Part shown: piece by piece, positions 25,138 to 34,594 of the stretch
Numbering within the stretch: the stretch's first letter is position 1
How the letters are laid out: every line of letters begins with the position of its first letter
Assembly: GCA_016779005.1 (NCBI GenBank)
Contig: JADHOL010000017.1
Coordinates: 1 to 38,134 of the forward strand
Reading direction: 5' to 3'
DNA length: 38,134 nucleotides
Source of the DNA: Alphaproteobacteria bacterium
GTDB taxonomy: Bacteria; Pseudomonadota; Alphaproteobacteria; Puniceispirillales; Puniceispirillaceae
The notes under the pieces: model-generated
Database searches by the model: none
What the model was told of the DNA's origin: nothing
The model's input: the letters and a program-made list of their open reading frames with translations, nothing else
Position numbers and translations under genes: made by a program

Positions 25138-26517
25138 TTAACTATCTGAAATTCCGACCGACTTTAATTTTCGATGAAGCGCAGAGCGTTCCATCTCTAT
25201 AAATTTAGCCATTTGAGAGATATTGCCATCAAATCTTTCTAATTGAGATAATAAATAGGCACGCTCAAACTTCTCTCTTGCTTCTCTTAGGGGAAGGGAC
25301 ATGAAGGTTTCATTTAAAGTTTGAGTGTTATTATCTGAATTTGATGGGCTGTTAAACTCTGGCAGGGCCGATATGCCAACAGGCTCACCATCATCATCAG
25401 ATGATAAGATCATAATTGTTTCAATCACATTCTTAAGCTGGCGTACCGAGCCAGGCCATGCCAAAGCCCTTAGCGCATTTAACAGGTCTTCTCCTAGCTT
25501 TATTGGCTTCTTTCCAAGCAATTCTGATTGTTGCTGAACAAAATACTTGGCAAGCTGTGCTATATCTTCTCTGCGTTGTGATAATTCTGGAACATAAATA
25601 TTTACAACAGCAAGTCTATAAAACAAATCCTCTCTTAGTTTTCCAGCTTCAATCATTTCTTGTGGATTATTATTAGTAGCAGAAATAATACGAACATCAG
25701 ATATAATTTCAGATGTTCCCCCTACTCTTCTGAAGCGTTGCTCAGTCACTGCCCGTAATATACGCGCCTGCATAGTCGCCGATAAATCACTTATCTCGTC
25801 AAAATAAAGCGTTCCCAGATGTGCCTGCTCCAGCAGGCCAATAATTCTGCGTCCATATTGAAAAATTTCTGACCCAAATAATTCTGCATCACCTTTTTCA
25901 TCAGATAATCGACTACATGAGACAACAACAAAGGGATGCTCAGAACGAGATGATTTATCATGGATTAATCTGGCAACAGTCTCTTTGCCAGATCCTGGTC
26001 TTCCTTGGATAAGCACTCTGCTGGATGTTGGTGCGATTTTTTCAACATCATTTTTCAGCTGTTTCATTTTTGCTGAATTACCAATTAGATCTGGCTGCTT
26101 ATAAACAGCTGTTCTTGCACGGAGTAATTGGTTTTCAACCTCCAGCCGCTTTGCTTGCAGCGCTCTTCTGACTGTGAGTATTAAACGCTCTGCCTTAAAT
26201 GGTTTTTCAACAAATTCATAGGCGCCATTTCGAATTGCCTCCACCGCTGTGGATATTGTCCCATGTCCAGAAATCATTAATATTGGCATATCAGGATAAA
26301 TTTCCTTACACCAACTAAGCAGCTCCAAACCATCCATATCGGAATCACGCATCCAAATATCTAAAATGGCACAAGAAGGTAATCTTGTTGATACAATATC
26401 ACGGGCCTGCTCTGCATTTGCTGCCTGAACAGTCGAAAACCCCTCATCCTCAAGTGTAAGGCTTATGAGTGAGCGAATATCTGGCTCATCATCAACAATT
26501 AAAATCTCTTCACTCAT
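25138..26517 (-). CDS. ntrX: Nitrogen regulation response regulator NtrX
   Basis: DNA-binding response regulator partnered with NtrY, 459 residues. The receiver domain has D9/D10, the phospho-acceptor D53 and K105. The AAA+ domain keeps Walker A GRPGSGKE (172-179) and Walker B YFDEI with D240 and E241. The L1 loop carrying GAFTGA in sigma-54 activators is absent: residues 216-227 read SEIFQYGRRIIG. The C-terminal Fis-type helix-turn-helix is present (NISQMAKFIEMERSALHRKLKSVG). ATP binding is therefore plausible but sigma-54 remodelling is not. Its start overlaps the ntrY stop by one base. Confidence 0.94.
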   Translation of the reverse strand: MSEEILIVDDEPDIRSLISLTLEDEGFSTVQAANAEQARDIVSTRLPSCAILDIWMRDSDMDGLELLSWCKEIYPDMPILMISGHGTISTAVEAIRNGAYEFVEKPFKAERLILTVRRALQAKRLEVENQLLRARTAVYKQPDLIGNSAKMKQLKNDVEKIAPTSSRVLIQGRPGSGKETVARLIHDKSSRSEHPFVVVSCSRLSDEKGDAELFGSEIFQYGRRIIGLLEQAHLGTLYFDEISDLSATMQARILRAVTEQRFRRVGGTSEIISDVRIISATNNNPQEMIEAGKLREDLFYRLAVVNIYVPELSQRREDIAQLAKYFVQQQSELLGKKPIKLGEDLLNALRALAWPGSVRQLKNVIETIMILSSDDDGEPVGISALPEFNSPSNSDNNTQTLNETFMSLPLREAREKFERAYLLSQLERFDGNISQMAKFIEMERSALHRKLKSVGISDS

Positions 26518-28715
26518 TAGGCATCATCCTTTGATTTTTTCTCACCTGAGAGAGGAATAGATATCGTAATAAGTGCCCCGCCTTCATGATGGTTTTGCAA
26601 TTTAATCTGACCTGCATGATCTTGAATAATTTTTTGTGCAATTGCTAAACCAAGACCTGTTCCAGCATCTCTTCCTGTTACATATGGCTCAAATAACTTG
26701 GCCAGATTTTTAGTTTGAAAACCAGGGCCATTATCTTTTATTTCAATAAATGCTGACGCGGCATCACATCTTAAATCAACCATGATAAGGGGGTTTTCAA
26801 CCTTATTTTCGGTAGTTGAGTCAATTGCATTTTGGAGCAAATTTGCAACAACTTGCCGAATTAATCCAGAATCTGCATCGATATATATAGGGTATGACGG
26901 CTTAGAAAATGATATCTGTATCAGCTCATCCTCATTCTGATATAGCGTTATCTGCTCTTCGATAAGTGCTGAGATTTCCTGTTTTGTTAAAATGGCAGCT
27001 GGCATTCTTGCAAAACTTGAGAATTCATCAACCAGCCTTCCGATATCGCCAACCTGCCTGCTAATAATCGTCAGAAACTGATCGAATTGTTCTGCTTTTT
27101 CAGGATCATCTGGCCTATATTTTTTCTTCAACCTATCTGCTGCTAGTTCTATTGGCGTAAGCGGATTTTTAATTTCATGGGCTATTCGTCTTGCAATATC
27201 TGACCAAGCTGCTTTGCGTTGTGCTGATAACAAATCTGTTACATCGTCAAATGTAACGATATATCCTACTATTCTGCCTTCGATTTTCTCAGACGTAATA
27301 CCCGCTTGAAGAAAAAGCTGCTGGTCGTTCCTGACAATCATAACTTCGGTATTATATTGACGTTTTTTGCCTTGCTTGATTGCAGAAAGCAACTCTGCAA
27401 ATTCTGGCAATACATCTGTTAACTGACTTCCGATCATTTGTTCTTTTGAATAATCCAGCAATGTGCAAGCAGCTGTATTAGGCAGGGTGACTATTCCCTC
27501 ACGCGTGAGACCAATTACCCCTGATGAAACACCAGACAGCACTGCTTCGGTGAATTCACGTCTTTGATCAAGTTGCTTATTAGCATGAACAAGCTGCCTC
27601 TGACTTGAGGATAAATCATCCATCATACTGTTAAAGCTACTACCCAGAAGGGAGATTTCATCCAAATCTGTTTTAACATCTACCCTCGAATTAAGATTGC
27701 CAGCTCTAACCGCATCTGCAACTGAAATAATACCTCGTAGCGGGTTTGTGATAGCGCCAGACAAGCTAAGACCAATCCAAAGAGCCGATAATAATAAAAA
27801 TAACGAGATAACCGCAAAGATAGCCGCCATTGAGATTTGCAGGTCAAACTGCCTAATGGATAGAGATTGATAGTCAGATACCGCCAAACGGGTTTTATCA
27901 ACGGCCTCAAGAACATCAGAATCAATAAATCGGCCAACCAGTAGATAGGCATCTACAAAGTTGTTTAATTTAACCAAAGCCTGAATTTTAGTATTATCTT
28001 CGGTTCGTGAAATAACGACTTCATCATTTCTTGCGCGCTCTAGCCACTCGCGATTGAGATCTGAAAATATAATCGAGAATGCAAATCGTGACTTGGCAAT
28101 AATTTGTCCTGTACCATCCAAAATCACGGCTTCAGACAGATTTCTTATGCCCACCTGATCTGTTATGAACCTATTAAAAATCTGTTTGTTCTGAGCTAAT
28201 TTTAATCCGTCCCTGTTAACGTCATTTGCCATTGCAAGCACCTGACCTCGCACAGAGCGGGTATGCTCCTCAAGATAGGCATCTGCTATGGTAACAGAAT
28301 CATTTACCGCTGTTGAAATACGCTCTGAGAACCACCCCCGCAACGAGTAATCAACAACAGATACAGCAAAGCTTGCAACGATTATAGAGGGAAATACGGT
28401 AATCACACCAAACAGGACCGCTAGCCTTACTTGTAGCTGAGAGCCAGCTTGTTTTCGTTTTTTTTCTATAAAAAGACGGATAATTTGCCGCACAATTAAA
28501 AAAAGCAACCCAACCAGACACAAGCTCGCAATTGCAAAAATAGATAACAGTAACTCTGACTGTTGAGGCAAGGTTTCAACAGTAGAGAGTGCAAGAAAAC
28601 TAAATATGCTAAATAAAACACTAATTAACACAACAGCCGCAATGAGTTGCAATAGCTTTCTAAAGCTTGTCTCACTTGTGTCTGGCAATAGGGATTTGGT
28701 TATTCGAAATTGCAT
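26517..28715 (-). CDS. ntrY: Nitrogen regulation sensor histidine kinase NtrY
   Basis: Membrane sensor kinase that phosphorylates NtrX, 732 residues. Three hydrophobic segments lie near 22-45, 53-80 and 98-122. A periplasmic sensor region follows to about 290 and a fourth helix spans about 295-320. Then come a HAMP domain (about 320-373), a PAS domain (about 385-495), the phospho-acceptor H513 in RRIAHEIKNPLTPIE and a HATPase domain with NLLQNAIDS, DNGPGF and GTGLGLAIAQKI. All kinase motifs are intact. It starts nine bases after the ntrC stop. In relatives it responds to nitrogen or redox cues; the signal here is unknown. Confidence 0.95.
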   Translation of the reverse strand: MQFRITKSLLPDTSETSFRKLLQLIAAVVLISVLFSIFSFLALSTVETLPQQSELLLSIFAIASLCLVGLLFLIVRQIIRLFIEKKRKQAGSQLQVRLAVLFGVITVFPSIIVASFAVSVVDYSLRGWFSERISTAVNDSVTIADAYLEEHTRSVRGQVLAMANDVNRDGLKLAQNKQIFNRFITDQVGIRNLSEAVILDGTGQIIAKSRFAFSIIFSDLNREWLERARNDEVVISRTEDNTKIQALVKLNNFVDAYLLVGRFIDSDVLEAVDKTRLAVSDYQSLSIRQFDLQISMAAIFAVISLFLLLSALWIGLSLSGAITNPLRGIISVADAVRAGNLNSRVDVKTDLDEISLLGSSFNSMMDDLSSSQRQLVHANKQLDQRREFTEAVLSGVSSGVIGLTREGIVTLPNTAACTLLDYSKEQMIGSQLTDVLPEFAELLSAIKQGKKRQYNTEVMIVRNDQQLFLQAGITSEKIEGRIVGYIVTFDDVTDLLSAQRKAAWSDIARRIAHEIKNPLTPIELAADRLKKKYRPDDPEKAEQFDQFLTIISRQVGDIGRLVDEFSSFARMPAAILTKQEISALIEEQITLYQNEDELIQISFSKPSYPIYIDADSGLIRQVVANLLQNAIDSTTENKVENPLIMVDLRCDAASAFIEIKDNGPGFQTKNLAKLFEPYVTGRDAGTGLGLAIAQKIIQDHAGQIKLQNHHEGGALITISIPLSGEKKSKDDA

Positions 28716-28724
28716 TCGCTAAGC

Positions 28725-30140
28725 CTATTTATACCCATCACGAGATAATGGCAGGTTTAACTGTTTGATTTTTTTTCGTAATGTATTTCTGTTAATTCCT
28801 AATATTTCAGAAGCCTTGATCTGATTACCAGAAGTCCGTTTCATTGTTGCCTGAATTAATGGTTTTTCTACTTCTCTTATAATTCGCTCAAACAAACCAG
28901 ATGATGGTAAATCATCCCCAAGTGAATTAAAATATTTATCAATGTGATAGTGTGCTGAATCACCAAGTGACATTTTTTTATCTTCAGATAAATCATTTTT
29001 CAGCGCATTTATTTCTGCTAAAACCTCTGTTGCTGTAATTTCATTTGAATCTGCATTCACAAAAAGGCGCCTAATAAGGAACATTAATTCTCGTAAATTC
29101 CCAGGCCAATTCCATGATTGCAAGCAATTTACAGCGTCAGATTGCAAGATTTTTGTGATCCCAAATTCACTGCTTAGCTCCTTGCATATTAAATTGGCAA
29201 GCGGCCTTACATCTTCAAGTCGCTCTCTTAGTGGCGGCACAGTTAAATAAGCAGAAGATAAGGCAAAATATAGATCATCTCTAAATAATCCCTGTGACAC
29301 ATAGTTTCTAAGGTCAACACAAGTGCCAACCACAATTCGGTCTGGCCTATAAGGGCTGGTATCTGGTCTATCTAAATAACGCATTAATGCACGTTGTGCG
29401 TCATTCGATAATAATTCAATATTATTAATAAATAAGCTTCCATTAGCAGCTGATTTAATTATATTTTCCTGACCAAAAAATAGATTCACGTGATCATCTG
29501 GTGGTGTATGAGATAGATTAACCGATATAAATTCCAATGGTTTCTGAGTCCCAATTTGACACAAGGTACGCGCTATTTCCTCTTTCTCAGCGCCTGCCTC
29601 TGCATGAATTAGAACAGGAACTTTGGTGGCAGAATATCTTGTTAACAACCTAAATGTATTTTGCATCGCTGCAGATTGTCCTACAAGCGGTATTGCTATG
29701 GCTTTTGGAACTGAAAGCTGTGCAGATCTCATAATGGTTGGATTTGTGGCTTCAACCACGCCATTACTTGCATGAAGCCGTGCAGAGCGATTACATACCT
29801 CTATTAATTTTCCTAACTCAAATGGTTTCGGAAAATAATCAACAACCTCATATTTTTGGGCTTTGATTGCTGTTAATAGATTTGTTCGAGCACTCATAAC
29901 AATAATTTGTAAATCAGGGCGTTTTTCCCTAATACGTGGCAAAACATCAAGCACATCACCATCTGGAAAGCCAACATCTGTAATTAAAATATTACCGCGC
30001 CCTGACATGGTATAATCCCACAGCCCTGCAAGAGTAGTAACCGCAGACACCTTATAGCCCTGTCTGGTCAGGGCATGAACAAGGAAGGTTCGAACGGACC
30101 TATCATCATCAGCAACAACAAATTGTGCCGTTTTACTCAT
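28725..30140 (-). CDS. ntrC: Nitrogen regulator NtrC with degenerate AAA+ domain
   Basis: Response regulator of the NtrB-NtrC pair, 471 residues. The receiver is intact: D11-D13, phospho-acceptor D55, S83 and K105 in FPKPF. The central domain aligns with sigma-54 activators (LIH at 177-179, PPLRER, WPGNLREL) but lacks the working parts. Walker A reads AEAGAEKE (180-187) instead of GESGTGKE. The GAFTGA loop is missing, with only a short stretch between FFG (221-223) and NGSLF. Walker B has N239-N240 in FINNI instead of Asp-Glu. The C-terminal Fis helix-turn-helix (KASEILGINRNTLRKKIKQL) is normal. It probably binds DNA and acts without ATP-driven sigma-54 remodelling. There are no frameshifts, so it is a maintained gene. 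Confidence 0.93.
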   Translation of the reverse strand: MSKTAQFVVADDDRSVRTFLVHALTRQGYKVSAVTTLAGLWDYTMSGRGNILITDVGFPDGDVLDVLPRIREKRPDLQIIVMSARTNLLTAIKAQKYEVVDYFPKPFELGKLIEVCNRSARLHASNGVVEATNPTIMRSAQLSVPKAIAIPLVGQSAAMQNTFRLLTRYSATKVPVLIHAEAGAEKEEIARTLCQIGTQKPLEFISVNLSHTPPDDHVNLFFGQENIIKSAANGSLFINNIELLSNDAQRALMRYLDRPDTSPYRPDRIVVGTCVDLRNYVSQGLFRDDLYFALSSAYLTVPPLRERLEDVRPLANLICKELSSEFGITKILQSDAVNCLQSWNWPGNLRELMFLIRRLFVNADSNEITATEVLAEINALKNDLSEDKKMSLGDSAHYHIDKYFNSLGDDLPSSGLFERIIREVEKPLIQATMKRTSGNQIKASEILGINRNTLRKKIKQLNLPLSRDGYK

Positions 30141-31267
30141 TACAACCCATCCTTATTTTTGCCTGCAAAAGCTGGGCCGGCAATGTCAATCGGAAGATTG
30201 ATTTTGAAATGGGTTTCTCCAGCAGCAGAGCTAACTTCAATTGCACCCCCATGCTCAGAAACCACAGAGGCTACCAATGCTAAGCCAAGACCTGAACCAT
30301 TTAGCTTATTAGATATAAACGGCTCAAACACATATCCCTGAAGTTCAGGTGAAATGCCACTTCCTGTGTCAATGATGTCAATCTGAAGCGGCAATTGATT
30401 CAATCCATATTGGTTGGAGGCTGAATGCGGAGTGGATAAAGCATATGAAGTCTTAACCAACAATGAATCATTTTGCTTGGTTGCTTCAGAGGCATTCTTA
30501 AACAAATTAAGAAAAAGTTGAATCAGTAAATCCCTATCTGCAGATATCGCCGGCAATGAGGGATCAAAATCTCTTTGAATAATAAGATGTCGACCAAATG
30601 ATGAGCCGCTAACCATCAAGCAATGATCGAGGACTTCATGAATATTAATATGTTCTAGGTGCAACGGTTTATCCGCGGAAAGTTTTTCAATTCTCTCCAA
30701 TAATTTAATTATTCTATCTGTTTCAGTTACAATCAAATTACTTAATTCTTGATTTTCTTGCCCAAGTTCTAATTCTAAAAGCTGAGCTGCGCCCTTAATG
30801 CCCGCTAGGGGATTCCTGATTTCATGTGCAAGTAGCGCGGTTACTTTTGACATCGATAACGCTGCACCCTTGAAATGGGTGCGTGATTTGGCAACCTGCT
30901 CAAGCGTGTTTTTTTGCAAGGAGATAACAATAAATTCATCATTTGAGTAAAATGGGCCAACTTGAATATTTACGATTGTGTCTTTTAGTCTTGGCAGGGA
31001 AAGTGAAACCGAATGTTCACTCAAAGAGCTTGCTGTTTGCCTTACCCTTGAGATCATCTTAATTAGTACAGAATCAGAGTTAAAATATTCTTCTGCAGAA
31101 CTACCTTTAAAAATAGCTAAGCTAGAGTTAAAAAATGTCTCTCCTGCATGATTAAGCCACACAAAATAATTATCATTATCAAGAATAATTACAGGATATG
31201 GTAGCGCATCCAACACAGCATAACCTGCAGGAAGGTTAACCTGACTATTGATTATATTAGTCTGCAC
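30140..31267 (-). CDS. ntrB: Nitrogen regulation sensor histidine kinase NtrB
   Basis: Soluble kinase/phosphatase that controls NtrC and in relatives takes its signal from PII proteins. It has 375 residues. An N-terminal PAS domain (about 10-120) precedes the H-box with H148 in LLAHEIRNPLAGIKGAAQLLE. The HATPase domain has LFLNLFKNASEA, DTGSGISPE, FEPF and GSGLGLAL. All catalytic motifs are intact, so it should still phosphorylate the unusual NtrC. The start is GTG, overlapping the dusB stop by one base, and its own stop overlaps the ntrC start by one base. Confidence 0.94.
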   Translation of the reverse strand: MQTNIINSQVNLPAGYAVLDALPYPVIILDNDNYFVWLNHAGETFFNSSLAIFKGSSAEEYFNSDSVLIKMISRVRQTASSLSEHSVSLSLPRLKDTIVNIQVGPFYSNDEFIVISLQKNTLEQVAKSRTHFKGAALSMSKVTALLAHEIRNPLAGIKGAAQLLELELGQENQELSNLIVTETDRIIKLLERIEKLSADKPLHLEHINIHEVLDHCLMVSGSSFGRHLIIQRDFDPSLPAISADRDLLIQLFLNLFKNASEATKQNDSLLVKTSYALSTPHSASNQYGLNQLPLQIDIIDTGSGISPELQGYVFEPFISNKLNGSGLGLALVASVVSEHGGAIEVSSAAGETHFKINLPIDIAGPAFAGKNKDGL

Positions 31268-32247
31268 TAGGCTGCCTCATATTGTTCATTAAAAAATCTG
31301 TTAACTGCATCAAATACCAAATGTGAATCATGAGTATTATTCGCCACATCACGTAATGCAGCCGAGCCTGGCATACCATGCGCATACCAAGCAATATGTT
31401 TGCGGGCAAGTCGCATCCCATCTGTGCCATAACATATAAGCATCTCATCTAGATGAGATAGCATTATCTCTCTTTTTTGAGCGACAGAAGGGTTGGGCCG
31501 TATCTCTCGATTAGAGAGCAGGTCACCAGCTTGCCCTAATAACCAAGGCCTGCCTTGAGCGCCGCGGCCAATCATGACGCCATGCGCACCTGACTGGCTT
31601 AATGCTTTTTGCACATCATCAAGGCTATTAATATCCCCATTAACCAGCACAGGTATTGAAACATTATCTACCGTTTTTCTTATCTCATGCCAGTCTGCCT
31701 GCCCTTTATACATCTGATTTCGCGTTCTACCATGTACTGCCAGCATTGCTACCCCTGCTTGTTCTGCAAGCATACCAATGTAAGGTGCATTTTTATTTAA
31801 CTCATTCCATCCTAATCGCATTTTTAAGGTAACAGGAATACGGGTTGCATTTACAACTGCGGAACAAATCTGAGCTGTTAACTCAGGTGTTTGCATAAGC
31901 GCAGAGCCTGAATATCTTCCTGTAACTTTCTTCGCAGGACATCCCAGATTTATATCAATGATAGATGCCCCCAGCTGCTCTGCTATCCTTGCAGCTTCTG
32001 CCATAATTTCTGGATCCCAACCAGCAAGCTGTATGGAAAGAGGTGCTTCCATAGCCGAGGAAAATTTCAGCTTTCTAATTTCTTTTCTTACGGATTGGAG
32101 TATTGCATTACTTGCGATCATCTCTGATACAACAAGACCGCCCCCAAGAGAGCGCACTATCCGCCGAAATGGCTGGTCGGTTATTCCTGACATTGGCGCA
32201 AGCACCGCCGCATGGGGAAGCGTTAAAGAGCCGAGCGAAAGCTGCAT
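31267..32247 (-). CDS. dusB: tRNA-dihydrouridine synthase DusB (NifR3)
   Basis: FMN-dependent enzyme that reduces uridines in tRNA, 326 residues. The TIM-barrel N-terminus [14 protein letters not shown] is followed by [10 protein letters not shown] and [21 protein letters not shown], with catalytic C103. Further motifs are [27 protein letters not shown] and [13 protein letters not shown]. It is the first gene of the dusB-ntrBCYX operon, the long-known nifR3-ntrB-ntrC arrangement. It is divergent from ispDF across 119 bases, in which I see no convincing promoter boxes. Confidence 0.95.
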   Translation of the reverse strand: MQLSLGSLTLPHAAVLAPMSGITDQPFRRIVRSLGGGLVVSEMIASNAILQSVRKEIRKLKFSSAMEAPLSIQLAGWDPEIMAEAARIAEQLGASIIDINLGCPAKKVTGRYSGSALMQTPELTAQICSAVVNATRIPVTLKMRLGWNELNKNAPYIGMLAEQAGVAMLAVHGRTRNQMYKGQADWHEIRKTVDNVSIPVLVNGDINSLDDVQKALSQSGAHGVMIGRGAQGRPWLLGQAGDLLSNREIRPNPSVAQKREIMLSHLDEMLICYGTDGMRLARKHIAWYAHGMPGSAALRDVANNTHDSHLVFDAVNRFFNEQYEAA

Positions 32248-32366
32248 ATAAAATTCTCACTTTAATGATATGCATAAATAATAGGCAATTATTGATCTGA
32301 AATCTACTATAGAAGAAGAATTTAGCAAAATAGACAAAATTTAAACTCTATGCTTTAAAGAAAAAC

Positions 32367-33623
32367 ATGAAACAGAAAAATGAAATAACATTCGATCTTA
32401 TTCTTCTTGCCGCCGGAAAAGGGGAGCGCATGGGGTTTGAGAAACAATTTGCACCGATAAATGGCCAGCCAATTTGGCAAATAGCCCTTGAGCAGATAAG
32501 ACATTATCCGGCTTGCAACACCATCATTGTAGTATTTCCTAAAACGGCCCCTATCGACCAGGCCTTTTTCGATAAAAACTCAGCGCTACGATGGGTTTAT
32601 GGCGGTGCTTCAAGAAGTGATTCTGTCTGGAATGCATTGCAATATTACAATAGCTTGACGGCTAAATCTCCTTATATAGCCATTCATGATGCCGCAAGGC
32701 CCATGCTAGACCATGCTGTTTTGGACAGAATGATGGATAAAATAAGAGAGGGCGAGAAAGCGGTCATTCCAACTTTAAATGCAAGCGATACTATTAAAAA
32801 ATATTCCCAAAAAACATATTCTGGAACAAAACATTCTGGTAGGCACATAACAAAAACATTAAACAGAGATGAGTTAGTATTGGCTCAAACACCGCAACTC
32901 TTTGAAGCTGATATAATTCAAACAAGCTATCGAACTATATTTGCAAAACAAACTGAAAATGGACGTAATGGGGATGAATATAATCCAAGCGATGATTCAA
33001 GTCTTGTTGAAGCAAATGGAACCAAGGTTGCTATCGTCACGGGAAGTCCAAATTTACGAAAAATCACGGTTAAGGAGGATTTTGATTATTTGAAACATTT
33101 ATTGGCACACCATTTTGAAACAAGAACAGCCACGGGATATGATGTACATAAGTTTCGTTCATGGACTGCTAATGATACCAGCCATCACATAAAGATATGC
33201 GGTGTTGAGGTGGAACATGGTTATGGAATAGACGCTCACTCAGACGGGGATGTTGGCATACATGCCCTTTGTGACGCGATTTTTGGTTGTTTGGCTGATG
33301 GTGATATTGGTACTCATTTTCCGCCGTCAGATGATAAATGGAAAGATGCAGATTCTGAACTTTTTCTGAATTACGCGATGCAGAAAATTCAAAATGCTGG
33401 CGCAAAAATCATCCTTCTAGATGTTACTATTATCTGCGAGATGCCAAAAATTGGACCCGAAAGACAAAGAATGAAAAACCGATTAGCTGAAATGTGTAAC
33501 CTTCCAATGAACCGAATTTCCATTAAAGCTACAACATCGGAGAAGCTTGGCTTTACGGGGCGAAAAGAGGGATTATCAGCCTTTGCAACCGCAACAATAT
33601 CACTGCCATTAAGCCAAGAATAA
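32367..33623 (+). CDS. ispDF: Bifunctional IspD/IspF isoprenoid biosynthesis enzyme
   Basis: Fusion catalysing two steps of the MEP pathway: CTP-dependent cytidylation of methylerythritol phosphate, and cyclisation to the 2,4-cyclodiphosphate. It has 418 residues. The IspD part (about 1-245) has LLAAGKGERMGFEKQF and HDAARPMLD. The IspF part (about 253-418) has ATGYDVHKF with metal ligands D259 and H261, AHSDGDVGIHALCDAIFG with H291, and DIGTHFPPSD. Such fusions are typical of alphaproteobacteria and some epsilonproteobacteria. It has a weak ribosome binding site and is followed by pgpA after 19 bases. Confidence 0.95.
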   Translation: MKQKNEITFDLILLAAGKGERMGFEKQFAPINGQPIWQIALEQIRHYPACNTIIVVFPKTAPIDQAFFDKNSALRWVYGGASRSDSVWNALQYYNSLTAKSPYIAIHDAARPMLDHAVLDRMMDKIREGEKAVIPTLNASDTIKKYSQKTYSGTKHSGRHITKTLNRDELVLAQTPQLFEADIIQTSYRTIFAKQTENGRNGDEYNPSDDSSLVEANGTKVAIVTGSPNLRKITVKEDFDYLKHLLAHHFETRTATGYDVHKFRSWTANDTSHHIKICGVEVEHGYGIDAHSDGDVGIHALCDAIFGCLADGDIGTHFPPSDDKWKDADSELFLNYAMQKIQNAGAKIILLDVTIICEMPKIGPERQRMKNRLAEMCNLPMNRISIKATTSEKLGFTGRKEGLSAFATATISLPLSQE

Positions 33624-33642
33624 AGTATAGAAACACGTTTAA

Positions 33643-34098
33643 ATGAACTCACAAATTACCTATTTATTAGGCCAGCTGGCAACCTTGGGGCCTATCGGCA
33701 CAAAGCTTCCGGCACCTGGAACGGCAGGGTCTGTGGTTGCGATTATTGCAGGTTATTTTTTGCTTCCTATGGGCTGGATACCGTTTTTAATGCTTACCAT
33801 CTTGATTAGTGTTATAGGCGTGTTTGCAGCTGATATATACTCTAACGCCACCAACACCCATGATTCTGGAGAGATAATAATTGATGAGGTTGCAGGACAA
33901 TGGGTTGCCCTTTTATTCATTCCGCATGATATTTTGTATTTAAGTGCCGCCTTTATATTATTCCGGCTATTTGATATAACTAAATGCTGGCCTGTCAACT
34001 GGGCTGAGAGGCTACCTGGCGGTATTGGGGTGATGGTTGATGATTTGGTAGCTGGGTTAATGGCAGGTATTATTCTGTTCAGTTTTCAGAACTGGTAG
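33643..34098 (+). CDS. pgpA: Phosphatidylglycerophosphatase A
   Basis: Membrane phosphatase that makes phosphatidylglycerol from its phosphate precursor. It has 151 residues, the usual length. Family motifs are GTKLPAPGTAGSVVAI, DSGEIIIDEVAGQW with the catalytic acidic residues, and FRLFDITKCWPVNWAERLPGGIGVMVDDLVAG. Several hydrophobic segments support membrane location. It sits between ispDF and pncC, a common alphaproteobacterial order. Confidence 0.92.
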   Translation: MNSQITYLLGQLATLGPIGTKLPAPGTAGSVVAIIAGYFLLPMGWIPFLMLTILISVIGVFAADIYSNATNTHDSGEIIIDEVAGQWVALLFIPHDILYLSAAFILFRLFDITKCWPVNWAERLPGGIGVMVDDLVAGLMAGIILFSFQNW

Positions 34099-34108
34099 GA
34101 GCTAAAAA

Positions 34109-34594
34109 ATGGACATAATTTCAATAAATGCAGCGGAAATAGTCACCAGCCTTAAGCAATCAGGCATGCGTATCTGTTGTGCTGAATCTTGTACAGGCGG
34201 AATGATAGCAGCAGCAATAACAGACATAGCTGGATCTTCTGCTGTGTTTTCAAGAGGCTTTGTTACCTACAGCAATCAAGCAAAAATAAATATGCTTGGC
34301 GTAAAACCTGAAACCTTAACTCTCTATGGTGCCGTTTCTGGACAAACTGTGTCTGAGATGGCTAGCGGCGCTATCACCGCAAGTGAAGACGAAGCTGATT
34401 TTGCAGTTGCCGTTTCTGGCATAGCTGGGCCAGATGGCGGAACAGTTGAAAAACCAGTGGGGCTTGTTTATATTTGCGTGTTAAAAAAAGGAGAGGTTGG
34501 ACAAGTTACTAGGTACGTATTTGACGGGGACAGGCAATCTGTCCGCACACAAACCGTCGAAAATGCATTAAAAACTATCCGTGGCTTGATGTAA
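34109..34594 (+). CDS. pncC: Nicotinamide-nucleotide amidase PncC (CinA C-terminal family)
   Basis: Stand-alone CinA C-terminal domain, 161 residues, which in characterised members deamidates nicotinamide mononucleotide to recycle NAD. Motifs are AESCTGGMIAAAITDIAGSS, FVTYSNQAK, VAVSGIAGPDGGT and KPVGLVYI. AGGAG lies eight bases before the ATG. Its TAA stop directly abuts the stop of the opposing coq10 gene with no base between. Confidence 0.9.
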   Translation: MDIISINAAEIVTSLKQSGMRICCAESCTGGMIAAAITDIAGSSAVFSRGFVTYSNQAKINMLGVKPETLTLYGAVSGQTVSEMASGAITASEDEADFAVAVSGIAGPDGGTVEKPVGLVYICVLKKGEVGQVTRYVFDGDRQSVRTQTVENALKTIRGLM

